Shown one piece after another: positions 42,119 through 49,627 of a DNA stretch of 64,000 nt (the stretch's first letter is position 1; every line of letters begins with the position of its first letter). The position numbers and the translations under genes were made by a program. This stretch comes from Antarctobacter heliothermus. Lineage in GTDB: Bacteria; Pseudomonadota; Alphaproteobacteria; Rhodobacterales; Rhodobacteraceae. The notes beneath the pieces were generated by a model, which was given only the letters and a program-made list of their open reading frames with translations, searched no databases and was not told the origin of the DNA. The stretch is from contig NZ_FZON01000010.1 of NCBI RefSeq assembly GCF_900188425.1, forward strand, positions 1-64,000. Direction: 5' to 3'.

Positions 42119-43639
42119 TCATCCCCTTTCCGGCTGGTCCTCTCCTTCGCGCGGACGGTCTTCCGCGTCATCAGTTTCATCTGTCTGGTCGGTGTCGTCG
42201 CCTTTGCCCTCATCCTCCCCCGGGCCCGACAAAGCCTGCACGCCTTGCGCGGGTGAGCCGGGGCGGCGGAAGTCGAGGCCCAGCGCGCGTTCGCGGGCGC
42301 GTTCCGCCGCGATATCGCGGTCGACTTGTTCTGCGTCATAACCACGCTCGGCGATGGCCTGCGTGCGGGATTTGAGCCCCGCCTCGATCTGAGCGATCTC
42401 GGCGTTGGCGTCTTTCAGTGGATCGACCCAGTCCCATTTTGTCGGCAGCCAATCGGTGGCGAGGAGCCGAGCCCGATTGGCCTCATAGCCCGGCAGCGTG
42501 AGGGCCCCTGACAACACGGCGGCGTCCATCCAGCGCGCGTAGACAGGACGGCAGAGCTGCCAGACCATCACGGAATGCTGCCAGGCCGAGACGCGGCGGC
42601 GGAACTCGATCAGCGCCAGGCGCGAATTCGAGAAGTTCCCCTTCACCATGTCATTGGCGAGATAGGGATAAGGAATGCCCAGTGCCGCCGAGATTTGCAG
42701 CAGTGTGCGGTACTGAAATGGCTCGTAAGTGCCGCCGCTGTCGGCAGGCTGACCGATGGTGACATCTTCGCCCGGATCCAGCCGCACAATCTGACCGGGA
42801 CTGATTTCGACCCCGTCTGACCCATCTTCATCGTCCGGCGCGAGGGGGTTCTCCGGTGCGGGGGATGTCACGAACATCGCATACATCGCCGCGACCTTTT
42901 TGCGGTCCAGCTCGGCATCGTCATACTGGTCGAGCAGAAAAAGCTTCACGATGGCGGGAGCCAGCTTTGAGACCCCGCGCAACTGGCCGCCCTCGACCGG
43001 ATCGATCACATGGATAACCTCGGAGGCGGGCACGCGCACGATCTCGCCCGCGAGCCCCGGATCGGTGCTGTCGCCCGGGTGGCGGCGAAAGAAATGATAG
43101 GCCACACGCCGCCCGATCCGGTCGAACTCGATCCCCTGGCGGATGGGATTGCCAGCAGCGGAAATGCCGGTCTGTTCCAGCGGCAGCATCTCTGATGGCA
43201 GCATCTGCATCTGCACAGGCACGCTCAGGCCGTCGCCCGCGCGCCGTGGGCGAAAGCGAAAGAACACCTCGCCCGCAAGGAAGACCTCTCGTGCCGCGCG
43301 GCGTTGCAACCCGTAGAAATCTGTCAGCCCTTCGGCATCTGCCTCGTCAGTCCAGGCAAGCCAGAGCCGCTGCAATCCCTCTTTGCGGGCGGCATCTGCG
43401 ATCTTCGAGATCGGCTTTATGCCATCGCCGACGGTATTGGCGGCCCAGCTTTCGACGGCGTTCACGGCATAGCCGTTGTTGCGCACCAGCCAGCGCGCGC
43501 GGGCGGTGATGTCGGGCCCGCTGGCTGCGATCAGAGAGTTTACATGGGCGCGGGTCGCCCGAAACCCGCGCAGACGCCGGTGATGCTGGCCTGCGTCAAA
43601 CCCACCAACAAACGCACCGAGACGCTGCCGCCAGTTCAT
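42119..43639 (-). CDS. Phage portal protein (lambda gpB family)
   Basis: The 506-residue protein begins MNWRQRLGAFVGGFDAGQHH and has the lambda-family portal signatures ARWLVRNNGYAVNAVESWAA, EVFFRFRPRRAGDGLSVPVQ and QISAALGIPYPYLANDMVKG. It forms the dodecameric DNA gate of the head. A GTG directly precedes the ATG. I prefer the ATG at 43639, which overlaps the gpW-like stop (ATGA) and sits six bases after AAGGA. The Gly/Asp/Glu-rich C-terminal tail is normal for the family. Confidence 0.5.
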   Translation of the reverse strand: MNWRQRLGAFVGGFDAGQHHRRLRGFRATRAHVNSLIAASGPDITARARWLVRNNGYAVNAVESWAANTVGDGIKPISKIADAARKEGLQRLWLAWTDEADAEGLTDFYGLQRRAAREVFLAGEVFFRFRPRRAGDGLSVPVQMQMLPSEMLPLEQTGISAAGNPIRQGIEFDRIGRRVAYHFFRRHPGDSTDPGLAGEIVRVPASEVIHVIDPVEGGQLRGVSKLAPAIVKLFLLDQYDDAELDRKKVAAMYAMFVTSPAPENPLAPDDEDGSDGVEISPGQIVRLDPGEDVTIGQPADSGGTYEPFQYRTLLQISAALGIPYPYLANDMVKGNFSNSRLALIEFRRRVSAWQHSVMVWQLCRPVYARWMDAAVLSGALTLPGYEANRARLLATDWLPTKWDWVDPLKDANAEIAQIEAGLKSRTQAIAERGYDAEQVDRDIAAERARERALGLDFRRPGSPAQGVQALSGPGEDEGKGDDTDQTDETDDAEDRPREGEDQPERG

Positions 43640-43848
43640 CACAGATCCTTCGCGGCATAGGGGCGCAGGACGCGGCGGCCGGGTTTTTCCAAGGCCGCAA
43701 TCCGCCGCTCGATGTCTGATGTCGCCGCCGCCAGTTCTGCGTCCGAGCCATAGGTCACGCTCTTGCCGTCATAACTGACACTGCGCGTGCCGCTGTAGCG
43801 CGCGACCAACAGTGCGCTGTGGCGGGATTTAAGGTCATCGAGGGTCAT
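43639..43848 (-). CDS. gpW-like head-tail joining protein
   Basis: The 69-residue protein (MTLDDLKSRHSALLVARYSG, then SVSYDGKSVTYGSDAELAAA) matches the gpW family of small head completion proteins, placed between terminase and portal as in lambda. Its stop overlaps the portal ATG. Confidence 0.5.
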   Translation of the reverse strand: MTLDDLKSRHSALLVARYSGTRSVSYDGKSVTYGSDAELAAATSDIERRIAALEKPGRRVLRPYAAKDL

Positions 43849-43858
43849 TGGGGATCCA

Positions 43859-45982
43859 TCATTCCATGTATTTGGGCGTGCTGATCTTCCAGCCGCGTCG
43901 CCGGGGCGTGGTCACTTGCCCGGCTTGCGGGGTTGTCGGTTTCTCAGGCGTGGCGATCGGCGAGATAGCGACGGTCTCCACCCCGGCCTGTTTCTCCAGC
44001 TGCCGCCACATCCGCTCGTCAAAACGGTCAGCCCCAAGGATCCAGGCGGCGGCGCGGGCATAGATCCGTGTATCCAGCGCCTCGTTACGCTCGCGCATCT
44101 TTTGCCATTCCTGATGGGCATACCCGCGCTTGTTGCGCACTGTGACGAGCTGTTCAGCTACCAGCTGCTTCAGCCATTCGCTGTCCGCCCAGTCCGGCAG
44201 ATGGATCGTGCCAGCGGGGGCGGGGGCATCCGGTTCCGACGGCCGCTCAACGCGCAGATAGCGGTAGGTCTCGGCCTTGAATGTCGCCGTGGCCACCGTC
44301 CAGAGCCGCGCGCCGCGCTTCAACTTTCGCCCATTAACGGTCGCATCGACGAAGGTCGGCCCCGAGACCGGCGTGGCCCGATTGAAGCCTTCGACCCCTT
44401 TCACGGGTGCCACCTGGGCGATTCCCTGCTTGCGCGCCCAAGCACAGACGGCAGCCGACTCGTAGCCGGTGTCGATGGCAAGCTTGGCCAGCGTCATGTT
44501 CGCACCCTTTTCATGCGCCCATGTGTGACCAAGAAGTGCTGTCAGCCGGTCCCAGCAGGCTGGATCGTCCGGTCCGCCCGGGATCACGATGTGATCGACA
44601 AGCCAGCTTTCAAGGCCACGGCCCCAAGCCCAGACATCGACCTCGATCCGGTCCTTCTGGACGTCTGCCCCGGCTGTGAGGAACAACCCGCCTGCGGGGA
44701 TCCGCGCCGGGAACGCCCTGCGCCGATCTGCCAACCGCTGCCATTCTGGTGCCTCGCCACTCTCGGTCCAGGTCTCGCCCAGCAGCGTGTTGCGCGCGGC
44801 GCGCAGCATCTCGTCCGAGCCTTGGGCCGCGAGCCAGTCGCGCGCGATCTGTTCCCAAGATTTCCAGCCGATCGGCGAATAGAGCGCCGAGAGGTGAAAA
44901 CCGATGGCGTTGGGGTCTCTTGAGACCGCCGTCGCCCGCCATTCGCCACGTGCCAGCATCTCCGTCTTGTGATGCTCGGCGATGGGGCGTTCGCAGCCCG
45001 TGCAAACATAGGCCGCCGTTTCCGGTTGCTCCTTCGCCCAGCGCAGCCGCTCAAAACGCAGCCATTGCCTGTGGTCACAATGCGGGCAGGGAACGAAATA
45101 CCGTCGCTGGTCGGAGGCTTCGAACTCACGCTCGATGCGGCTCAGCCCCCGGATCGTCGGGGTCGAGACCATGAACACCTTGCGCCGATGTGCAAAGGTG
45201 GTGGTGCGGGCCTCGGCTAGCGTGACCGGGTCACCTTCCTCATCCGCTGACGCAGGATAGGCATCAACCTCGTCGAGAAACACATAGCGCGCAGGCATCG
45301 AGCGCAGGCCGGTGGCAGAATTTGCGCCGGTCAAGACGAGGATACCGCCGGGAAACTCCTTGGACAGCATCGAATTGCCCGCGTCGCGCGAGCGGGCGGG
45401 GCTCACTTGCTCTTTAAGGGCCGGGCTGTCTTCGATCAGTGGGTCAATCCGACCGCGCGAGGTGCGTTTTGCCATCTCCAAAGTGGGCAGCACGGCAAGC
45501 ATCGGCCCGGGCGCATGGTGAATGACAAAGCCGATCCAGTTGTTGCCAGCCTCGGTCGCGCCGACTTGCGCTGCCTTCATGAACGTCACCCGCTGCGCTG
45601 GGTGGCTGGGCGACAGGGCATCCATGATCTCGCGCAGATATGGCGTGCGTGCGGTACGGTACTGACCGGGCTCAGCGGAGGCCCGCGACGACAACTTGCG
45701 ATGCGCATCGGCCCACTGCGACACCGTCAGGTCCGGATCAGGGCGGATCCCGCGCCGCCAGTGCCGCAAGATATCCTCGGCGCCGTCAAAGGCGAGATCG
45801 AGGCCGTCGGTTAGATCGCCGTCGTTTAGATCGTGGTCGTGTTCTAGCCCTTCGCTTGCGCTCCGGGCATTCGTTCCTCGCAAAGGTCCACCGGACCTTT
45901 GCGTTTCGTTATCACGAAACCGGTCCTCATCATGCAAGCGAGACCCTGAGGTCGGCCAAGGCGGTGAGCTGCTCTCGGACAT
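43859..45982 (-). CDS. Phage terminase large subunit (gpA family)
   Basis: The 707-residue protein is the packaging motor. The ATPase part has a Walker A-like region (FMKAAQVGATEAGNNWIGFV) and a Walker B (ARYVFLDEVDAYPAS). A CxxC pair (VPCPHCDHRQW) and the C-terminal nuclease region (LAIDTGYESAAVCAWARKQG) fit the GpA family, which cuts cohesive ends. The first 65 residues are charged and variable. It overlaps the small-subunit gene by 53 bases. With gpW, gpB, gpC, gpD and gpE homologues next to it, this suggests cos-type packaging. Confidence 0.5.
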   Translation of the reverse strand: MSESSSPPWPTSGSRLHDEDRFRDNETQRSGGPLRGTNARSASEGLEHDHDLNDGDLTDGLDLAFDGAEDILRHWRRGIRPDPDLTVSQWADAHRKLSSRASAEPGQYRTARTPYLREIMDALSPSHPAQRVTFMKAAQVGATEAGNNWIGFVIHHAPGPMLAVLPTLEMAKRTSRGRIDPLIEDSPALKEQVSPARSRDAGNSMLSKEFPGGILVLTGANSATGLRSMPARYVFLDEVDAYPASADEEGDPVTLAEARTTTFAHRRKVFMVSTPTIRGLSRIEREFEASDQRRYFVPCPHCDHRQWLRFERLRWAKEQPETAAYVCTGCERPIAEHHKTEMLARGEWRATAVSRDPNAIGFHLSALYSPIGWKSWEQIARDWLAAQGSDEMLRAARNTLLGETWTESGEAPEWQRLADRRRAFPARIPAGGLFLTAGADVQKDRIEVDVWAWGRGLESWLVDHIVIPGGPDDPACWDRLTALLGHTWAHEKGANMTLAKLAIDTGYESAAVCAWARKQGIAQVAPVKGVEGFNRATPVSGPTFVDATVNGRKLKRGARLWTVATATFKAETYRYLRVERPSEPDAPAPAGTIHLPDWADSEWLKQLVAEQLVTVRNKRGYAHQEWQKMRERNEALDTRIYARAAAWILGADRFDERMWRQLEKQAGVETVAISPIATPEKPTTPQAGQVTTPRRRGWKISTPKYME

Positions 45983-46496
45983 GGGTTTCCAGCGCCCTCT
46001 GCAGGATCGCAGTCTCGATCGTCACGGGCACGCCCGATGCCTTCTCCATCTCTGCGGATATTTGTGCGGCCATGAGGGCGGCCACCCGGGTGGGCCAGGT
46101 GACCCAGACATCGCGCTCCTGACGCGCAAGGCGAAACACCAGCGTCTCTGCCCGTGCGCGGTCGACAAGAACGCCCTTTTTCTTCTGGATCGAGAGCTGG
46201 CGTTCCTGCGCCTGATAAACCGTCAACGCGGTCCGCGCCTTAAGATAGGAGGTGCTGTCGCCCGGTCCTGAGACCGCATTCCCATCGCTGCTGGCACCGC
46301 CGCTGCCCGCAAAGCCACCCCGGGACCGCATTTGCTGATCAGGATCTGTCATCGCGACCCTGCGCGCATCCGAGGCGGCCACGTTGATCGATCCGTCGGC
46401 GAAAAGTACCAAACGGCCGGTCTTGCGCGCCTTTTGCAAGGCCCCGCGCGACAGGCCGGAATGGGTCGCATAGGCGCGCTCAGATATACCTTCCAT
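45930..46496 (-). CDS. Phage terminase small subunit (Nu1-like)
   Basis: The 188-residue protein has an N-terminal winged-helix-like segment (YATHSGLSRGALQKARKTGR), a flexible Gly/Ser linker and a helical C-terminal region (VYQAQERQLSIQKKKGVLVD, then LARQERDVWVTWPTRVAALM) that should bind the large subunit. This is the layout of Nu1-like small terminases that recognise the cos site. It is the first gene of the late operon, with a regulatory-looking inverted repeat directly upstream. Confidence 0.5.
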   Translation of the reverse strand: MEGISERAYATHSGLSRGALQKARKTGRLVLFADGSINVAASDARRVAMTDPDQQMRSRGGFAGSGGASSDGNAVSGPGDSTSYLKARTALTVYQAQERQLSIQKKKGVLVDRARAETLVFRLARQERDVWVTWPTRVAALMAAQISAEMEKASGVPVTIETAILQRALETHVREQLTALADLRVSLA

Positions 46497-46528
46497 GGCG
46501 CTTTGAATAACCTCAACATATTGAAAAT

Positions 46529-46550
46529 AAATAGGAAAAACTGCCTATTT
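46529..46550. promoter_or_regulatory. Inverted repeat AAATAGG-N8-CCTATTT
   Basis: A perfect 7-bp inverted repeat lies in the AT-rich gap between the divergent terminase gene and the small plus-strand genes. It is a good candidate operator for late-gene control. A TTGAAA occurs just upstream at 46521. Confidence 0.5.
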
Positions 46551-46635
46551 GAGTTGATTACACTTCCGGACAGAGCGATTCATGGTGTCAGAAAGCGGTT
46601 GCATCGCACCTCGCACACAAGGATCGGAGACAGCC

Positions 46636-46854
46636 ATGCGCGCACAAGAGAAGATGGGACACAGCTCGATGAGCGAAGGGTGGAGAGACCACACCAGCCC
46701 CGCGCAGGAGCGGGTGAACTGGGTGATGGACGAAGTGATGTCCGGGCGGATGAGCCAGGCCGACGGGATGGCCGAGATGGCACGCGCCCAAGAGATGATG
46801 CGCGAGGAAGCCCGCGCGCGGACCACTCACCCCGAACATCGCTGGGAGGAGTGA
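46636..46854 (+). CDS. Small charged phage protein, unknown
   Basis: The 72-residue protein (MRAQEKMGHSSMSEGWRDHT) is charged, Met-rich and probably helical (VNWVMDEVMSGRMSQADGMA). I do not recognise a family. GGAGA lies seven bases before the ATG at 46636. It is the first of a group of six small plus-strand genes lying between the two minus-strand phage operons. Its stop lies next to the following start. Confidence 0.5.
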   Translation: MRAQEKMGHSSMSEGWRDHTSPAQERVNWVMDEVMSGRMSQADGMAEMARAQEMMREEARARTTHPEHRWEE

Positions 46855-46856
46855 GC

Positions 46857-47066
46857 ATGGCGCGCCGCAAAGCCAATCCGACCGCCGCCCGCGATGCCCT
46901 GATCTTTGAGATCGCCCAGCGCCACCTCTTTCTCGAAACCTTGGAGACCCGCAACCGCGACCGGCTTGATTTCCACGACACCGCCGTCTGGGCGATCCGT
47001 TCCGCGTTGGTCGCCGCCTATGAGGCCGGACGCCGCTCCGCTGAAACCACCACACCCCAATCCTGA
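46857..47066 (+). CDS. Small phage protein, unknown
   Basis: The 69-residue basic protein begins MARRKANPTAARDALIFEIA and appears fully helical. AGGAG lies six bases before the ATG, overlapping the end of the previous gene. Two bases separate it from the upstream stop, so the two are co-translated. No known family was recognised. Confidence 0.5.
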   Translation: MARRKANPTAARDALIFEIAQRHLFLETLETRNRDRLDFHDTAVWAIRSALVAAYEAGRRSAETTTPQS

Positions 47067-47078
47067 CAGGACACGATC

Positions 47079-47291
47079 ATGGCCATCGCCACCACCGCCG
47101 ACACGACACGCATCTTTATCGACCGCAGCCGCTTCATTGAGGCCATGAGCGTGACCACGCTGCAGAACCACTTCAATGACCTCAACCTGAATTCCGAGGT
47201 CTTCGAGATGGCGGGGCGGGTCGGGATCGACTGCCTCACCATTGAGTTGGCCGATGTCGTCCCCGTCCTGAAACAGCACGGGCTCATCTGA
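47079..47291 (+). CDS. Small phage protein, unknown
   Basis: The 70-residue protein (MAIATTADTTRIFIDRSRFI, ending VVPVLKQHGLI) has no recognisable motif. It sits 12 bases after the previous stop in the same small-gene group and is likely co-transcribed with it. Confidence 0.5.
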   Translation: MAIATTADTTRIFIDRSRFIEAMSVTTLQNHFNDLNLNSEVFEMAGRVGIDCLTIELADVVPVLKQHGLI

Positions 47292-47323
47292 GCCCGTGCG
47301 AAACCCGCAACACGGAGACACTC

Positions 47324-47623
47324 ATGAGCACGCGCGCGCAGATCGCTATCGAAGTTAGGCCCGGGGAATGGGCCCACATTTATTGCCACTACGACGGCTA
47401 TCCTCGCCACATGCTGCCCGCGTTGGCGCCTTGGACGCTCGAAGATATCCTCGCCGCCAAGGAAATCCGGCAAGTTCGCGCCGACAAGATCGAGGCATTC
47501 GAGACGCCCCGCGAACCGCTGGTCCTGTCGCGCCCGACCTGCCAGTTCTGCCACCTCTACATCTGGCAGGACGGCGCTTGGGCCGAGATCATTCCCGACC
47601 CCTGCGAAAGGCCCCTGCCATGA
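47324..47623 (+). CDS. Conserved small phage protein, unknown
   Basis: The 99-residue protein opens MSTRAQIAIEVRPGEWAHIY, followed by CHYDGYPRHM. This resembles a widespread phage family of unknown function whose members begin with MSTR and a Y-C-H-x-D-G-Y motif. Two further Cys residues (CQFCHLYIW) may bind metal. Its stop overlaps the next ATG by four bases. Confidence 0.5.
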   Translation: MSTRAQIAIEVRPGEWAHIYCHYDGYPRHMLPALAPWTLEDILAAKEIRQVRADKIEAFETPREPLVLSRPTCQFCHLYIWQDGAWAEIIPDPCERPLP

Positions 47624-47982
47624 CTCTGCCTCCCAACTGCCTGCCCGAAGGCGAGGCTCTCGTAGATCTAGCGCGCCGCGAGTGTGCCATCGGTTTTGAA
47701 TTGCGCTTTTGCCGCAGCGTCGCTGTCTCGCCCGGCCACCGCGACACCATCATTTGCGATCCGCCCGAAGCGGAGTTTGCCACGCTTTTCGCCCTGACAG
47801 ATCTGGGCGAGGCCATCGCCATCCATGATGTGGACCTCTCCAGCGCAGGGGCGGACGAGGTGGCCGTCGTCGCCCGCGCGCTGTTTGTCGCCATGACCAA
47901 CGCGCGGCGCGATCCACCCGACGCAGCACAACGACACGAGGCCGAACAGGCGGCGCTGACCGGTTTCCACCAGGTATACTGA
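47620..47982 (+). CDS. Small phage protein, unknown
   Basis: The 120-residue protein (MTLPPNCLPEGEALVDLARR) is acidic and mixed alpha/beta. It was not recognised. Its ATG at 47620 overlaps the previous stop (ATGA), so it is translationally coupled. A palindrome (47991-48003) follows its stop and probably belongs to the next gene's control region. Confidence 0.5.
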   Translation: MTLPPNCLPEGEALVDLARRECAIGFELRFCRSVAVSPGHRDTIICDPPEAEFATLFALTDLGEAIAIHDVDLSSAGADEVAVVARALFVAMTNARRDPPDAAQRHEAEQAALTGFHQVY

Positions 47983-47990
47983 TCATAAAG

Positions 47991-48003
47991 CAATGATATT
48001 GCT
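47991..48003. promoter_or_regulatory. Palindrome GCAAT-GAT-ATTGC
   Basis: A perfect 13-base palindrome-like repeat lies in an AT-rich gap before the small gene at 48086. It is a possible operator. No supporting second copy was found nearby. Confidence 0.5.
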
Positions 48004-48085
48004 CGTTATTATCTACACTAACCGCCCCGCCAGAGCGATTGTGATTACACGAAAACGATGCAACTCACCGAAGGATGACCAAGCC

Positions 48086-48316
48086 ATGACCACCCGCCGC
48101 GCCAACGCTTCTAACGACAAAGCCCTCGACGCCTTCATGACCACCAAGGTCCAGATTGACGCGATGCTGGCGCGCTTGACGGCCCTGAGCGATGACCATT
48201 TCAACACCCATCCCGACGAGATCAACTGGGGCAACGTTGGCACCCTGAACCACTATGCCAGCCTGCTGCGCCAGATCACCGACAGCGCCTTCAAGGAGGG
48301 CGAACATGCCGCGTAA
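48086..48316 (+). CDS. Small phage protein, unknown
   Basis: The 76-residue protein (MTTRRANASNDKALDAFMTT) is helical, with a central LARLTALSDDHFNTHPDEIN stretch. It was not recognised. AAGGA lies ten bases before the ATG at 48086. It is followed closely by the DUF3489 gene. Confidence 0.5.
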   Translation: MTTRRANASNDKALDAFMTTKVQIDAMLARLTALSDDHFNTHPDEINWGNVGTLNHYASLLRQITDSAFKEGEHAA

Positions 48317-48353
48317 TCCTGCCCAGCGTCACCAGATCGAACAGGAGTCCGTC

Positions 48354-48872
48354 ATGCCGAAACTTACCGACACCCAGACCATCATCCTGAGCGCGGGGGC
48401 CCAGCGCCCCGACAACATCGCCCTGCCGCTGCCTAAAGGGCTGGCGGGTGCGGCGGCGAAGATGGCTGTCACCAAAATGATCGCACATGGCTGGCTGCAA
48501 GAGGTCGACGCCAACCTGCGGCGCGGCGAGCCGATGTGGCGCGAAACTGGCGATGGCCATGGCACCACGCTGATGGTGACCGATGCGGGGCTGCTTGCCA
48601 TCGGGATTGAGCCGGTGGCGGACCCGCAGCCGACCGCAGCGGAGACGCCGAAACTGGTCAATATCCGCGCAGGCACCAAGCAGGCCCAGATCATTGCGCT
48701 GCTGCAGCGCCCCGAAGGTGCGGCGATCACCGAAATCGTGGCCGAAACTGGCTGGATGGCCCATTCGGTGCGCGGCATGATCTCCGGGGCGCTGAAAAAG
48801 AAGCTGGGCCTTCCCATTGCCGCTGAAAAGGTCGATGGCAGAGGCACTGTTTACAAGCTGGACGCGGCCTGA
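48354..48872 (+). CDS. DUF3489 domain protein
   Basis: The 172-residue protein starts MPKLTDTQTIILSAGAQRPD and ends with a winged-helix-like module (KQAQIIALLQRPEGAAITEI, then MISGALKKKLGLPI), the pattern of DUF3489 proteins of alphaproteobacterial phages. They probably bind DNA. I chose the ATG at 48354, with AGGAG six bases upstream, over the ATG at 48306. It converges on the DUF7220 gene. Confidence 0.5.
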   Translation: MPKLTDTQTIILSAGAQRPDNIALPLPKGLAGAAAKMAVTKMIAHGWLQEVDANLRRGEPMWRETGDGHGTTLMVTDAGLLAIGIEPVADPQPTAAETPKLVNIRAGTKQAQIIALLQRPEGAAITEIVAETGWMAHSVRGMISGALKKKLGLPIAAEKVDGRGTVYKLDAA

Positions 48873-48893
48873 CGCCCTGCGTCGCCGCAAGGG

Positions 48894-49121
48894 TCAGCTG
48901 CGATGTGGACGAGTGCACCGGCGTTCGAACAGGCGGCGAAGGGTGTAACTGCGCAGCAAGGAGATACCCACGAAGATCGCGCCGATGGCGAGGTTCTCGC
49001 CCAAGCTCGTATGCAGCCCGAACCATGGGAACACCACGATCTGCGTTGCCATTGCCAGCCCGTAGCCCACAGTTACATTGGTAATGGCCTCGATCAGCGA
49101 CATGCGGCGCGACTGGGTCAT
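48894..49121 (-). CDS. DUF7220 small membrane protein
   Basis: The 75-residue protein has two hydrophobic segments (IEAITNVTVGYGLAMATQIV and LAIGAIFVGISLLRSYTLRR) and a basic end, matching the small membrane-protein family DUF7220 often found in rhodobacterial prophages. Its function is unknown. Its ATG overlaps the previous stop in a four-gene, fully coupled minus-strand operon. Confidence 0.5.
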   Translation of the reverse strand: MTQSRRMSLIEAITNVTVGYGLAMATQIVVFPWFGLHTSLGENLAIGAIFVGISLLRSYTLRRLFERRCTRPHRS

Positions 49122-49627
49122 ATCACCGGACCCAGAATCTGAAATTCATCTCGGATGACCTTGGCGGTCTCGGTCGCCTGCAATTCATTGAACACGCGCG
49201 CAGCAATGCGGCCCACATTCACGATGATGCAGGCGTTCTCGTTTGGCGCGATCAGCAGCTCCTCGTACTCGGTATGGCGCAGGAACTCACACGGGGCCTC
49301 AAAGGTGAGGTGGTCGTCACTCGGGCGGATCAGCCAAAGCACGCCGGCGCAATCATCCGGCGCGTCGATCCGACCCTGCAGAAACGGTGACAGGTGTTCT
49401 TGCACCAGCCCGAATGCGACAGACGGACCAAAGCCGAGCTTGCGCAGGTCCTGTGCCGCCGCAACCGCCACAACATCTCTCCAGCTATACCAGCGCGGCT
49501 TTCCGGGCTTTGGCGTGTCTTCCGGCCGAAAGTCGTTCCGGGATATGGCTTGGTTCAGGTCCGCGCGTGTGATCGGAATGGTCCGTATGAGGTCGGCGTT
49601 TCGCCAGATTGGGACGTCGATAATCAT
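49118..49627 (-). CDS. MerR-like HTH phage protein
   Basis: The 169-residue protein has a MerR-type DNA-binding region at about residues 20-75 (ADLNQAISRNDFRPEDTPKP, then RWYSWRDVVAVAAAQDLRKL), followed by a small C-terminal domain. Phage proteins of this kind often act as regulators. It overlaps the methyltransferase before it and DUF7220 after it by four bases each. Confidence 0.5.
   Translation of the reverse strand: MIIDVPIWRNADLIRTIPITRADLNQAISRNDFRPEDTPKPGKPRWYSWRDVVAVAAAQDLRKLGFGPSVAFGLVQEHLSPFLQGRIDAPDDCAGVLWLIRPSDDHLTFEAPCEFLRHTEYEELLIAPNENACIIVNVGRIAARVFNELQATETAKVIRDEFQILGPVI

Noticed and set aside
19214-46496. A gene transfer agent cluster in place of a prophage
   Set aside because: Tail-tip genes are GTA-like, but the head genes are lambda-like (gpA, gpW, gpB, gpC/Nu3, gpD, gpE) and lysis, methyltransferase and early genes are present.
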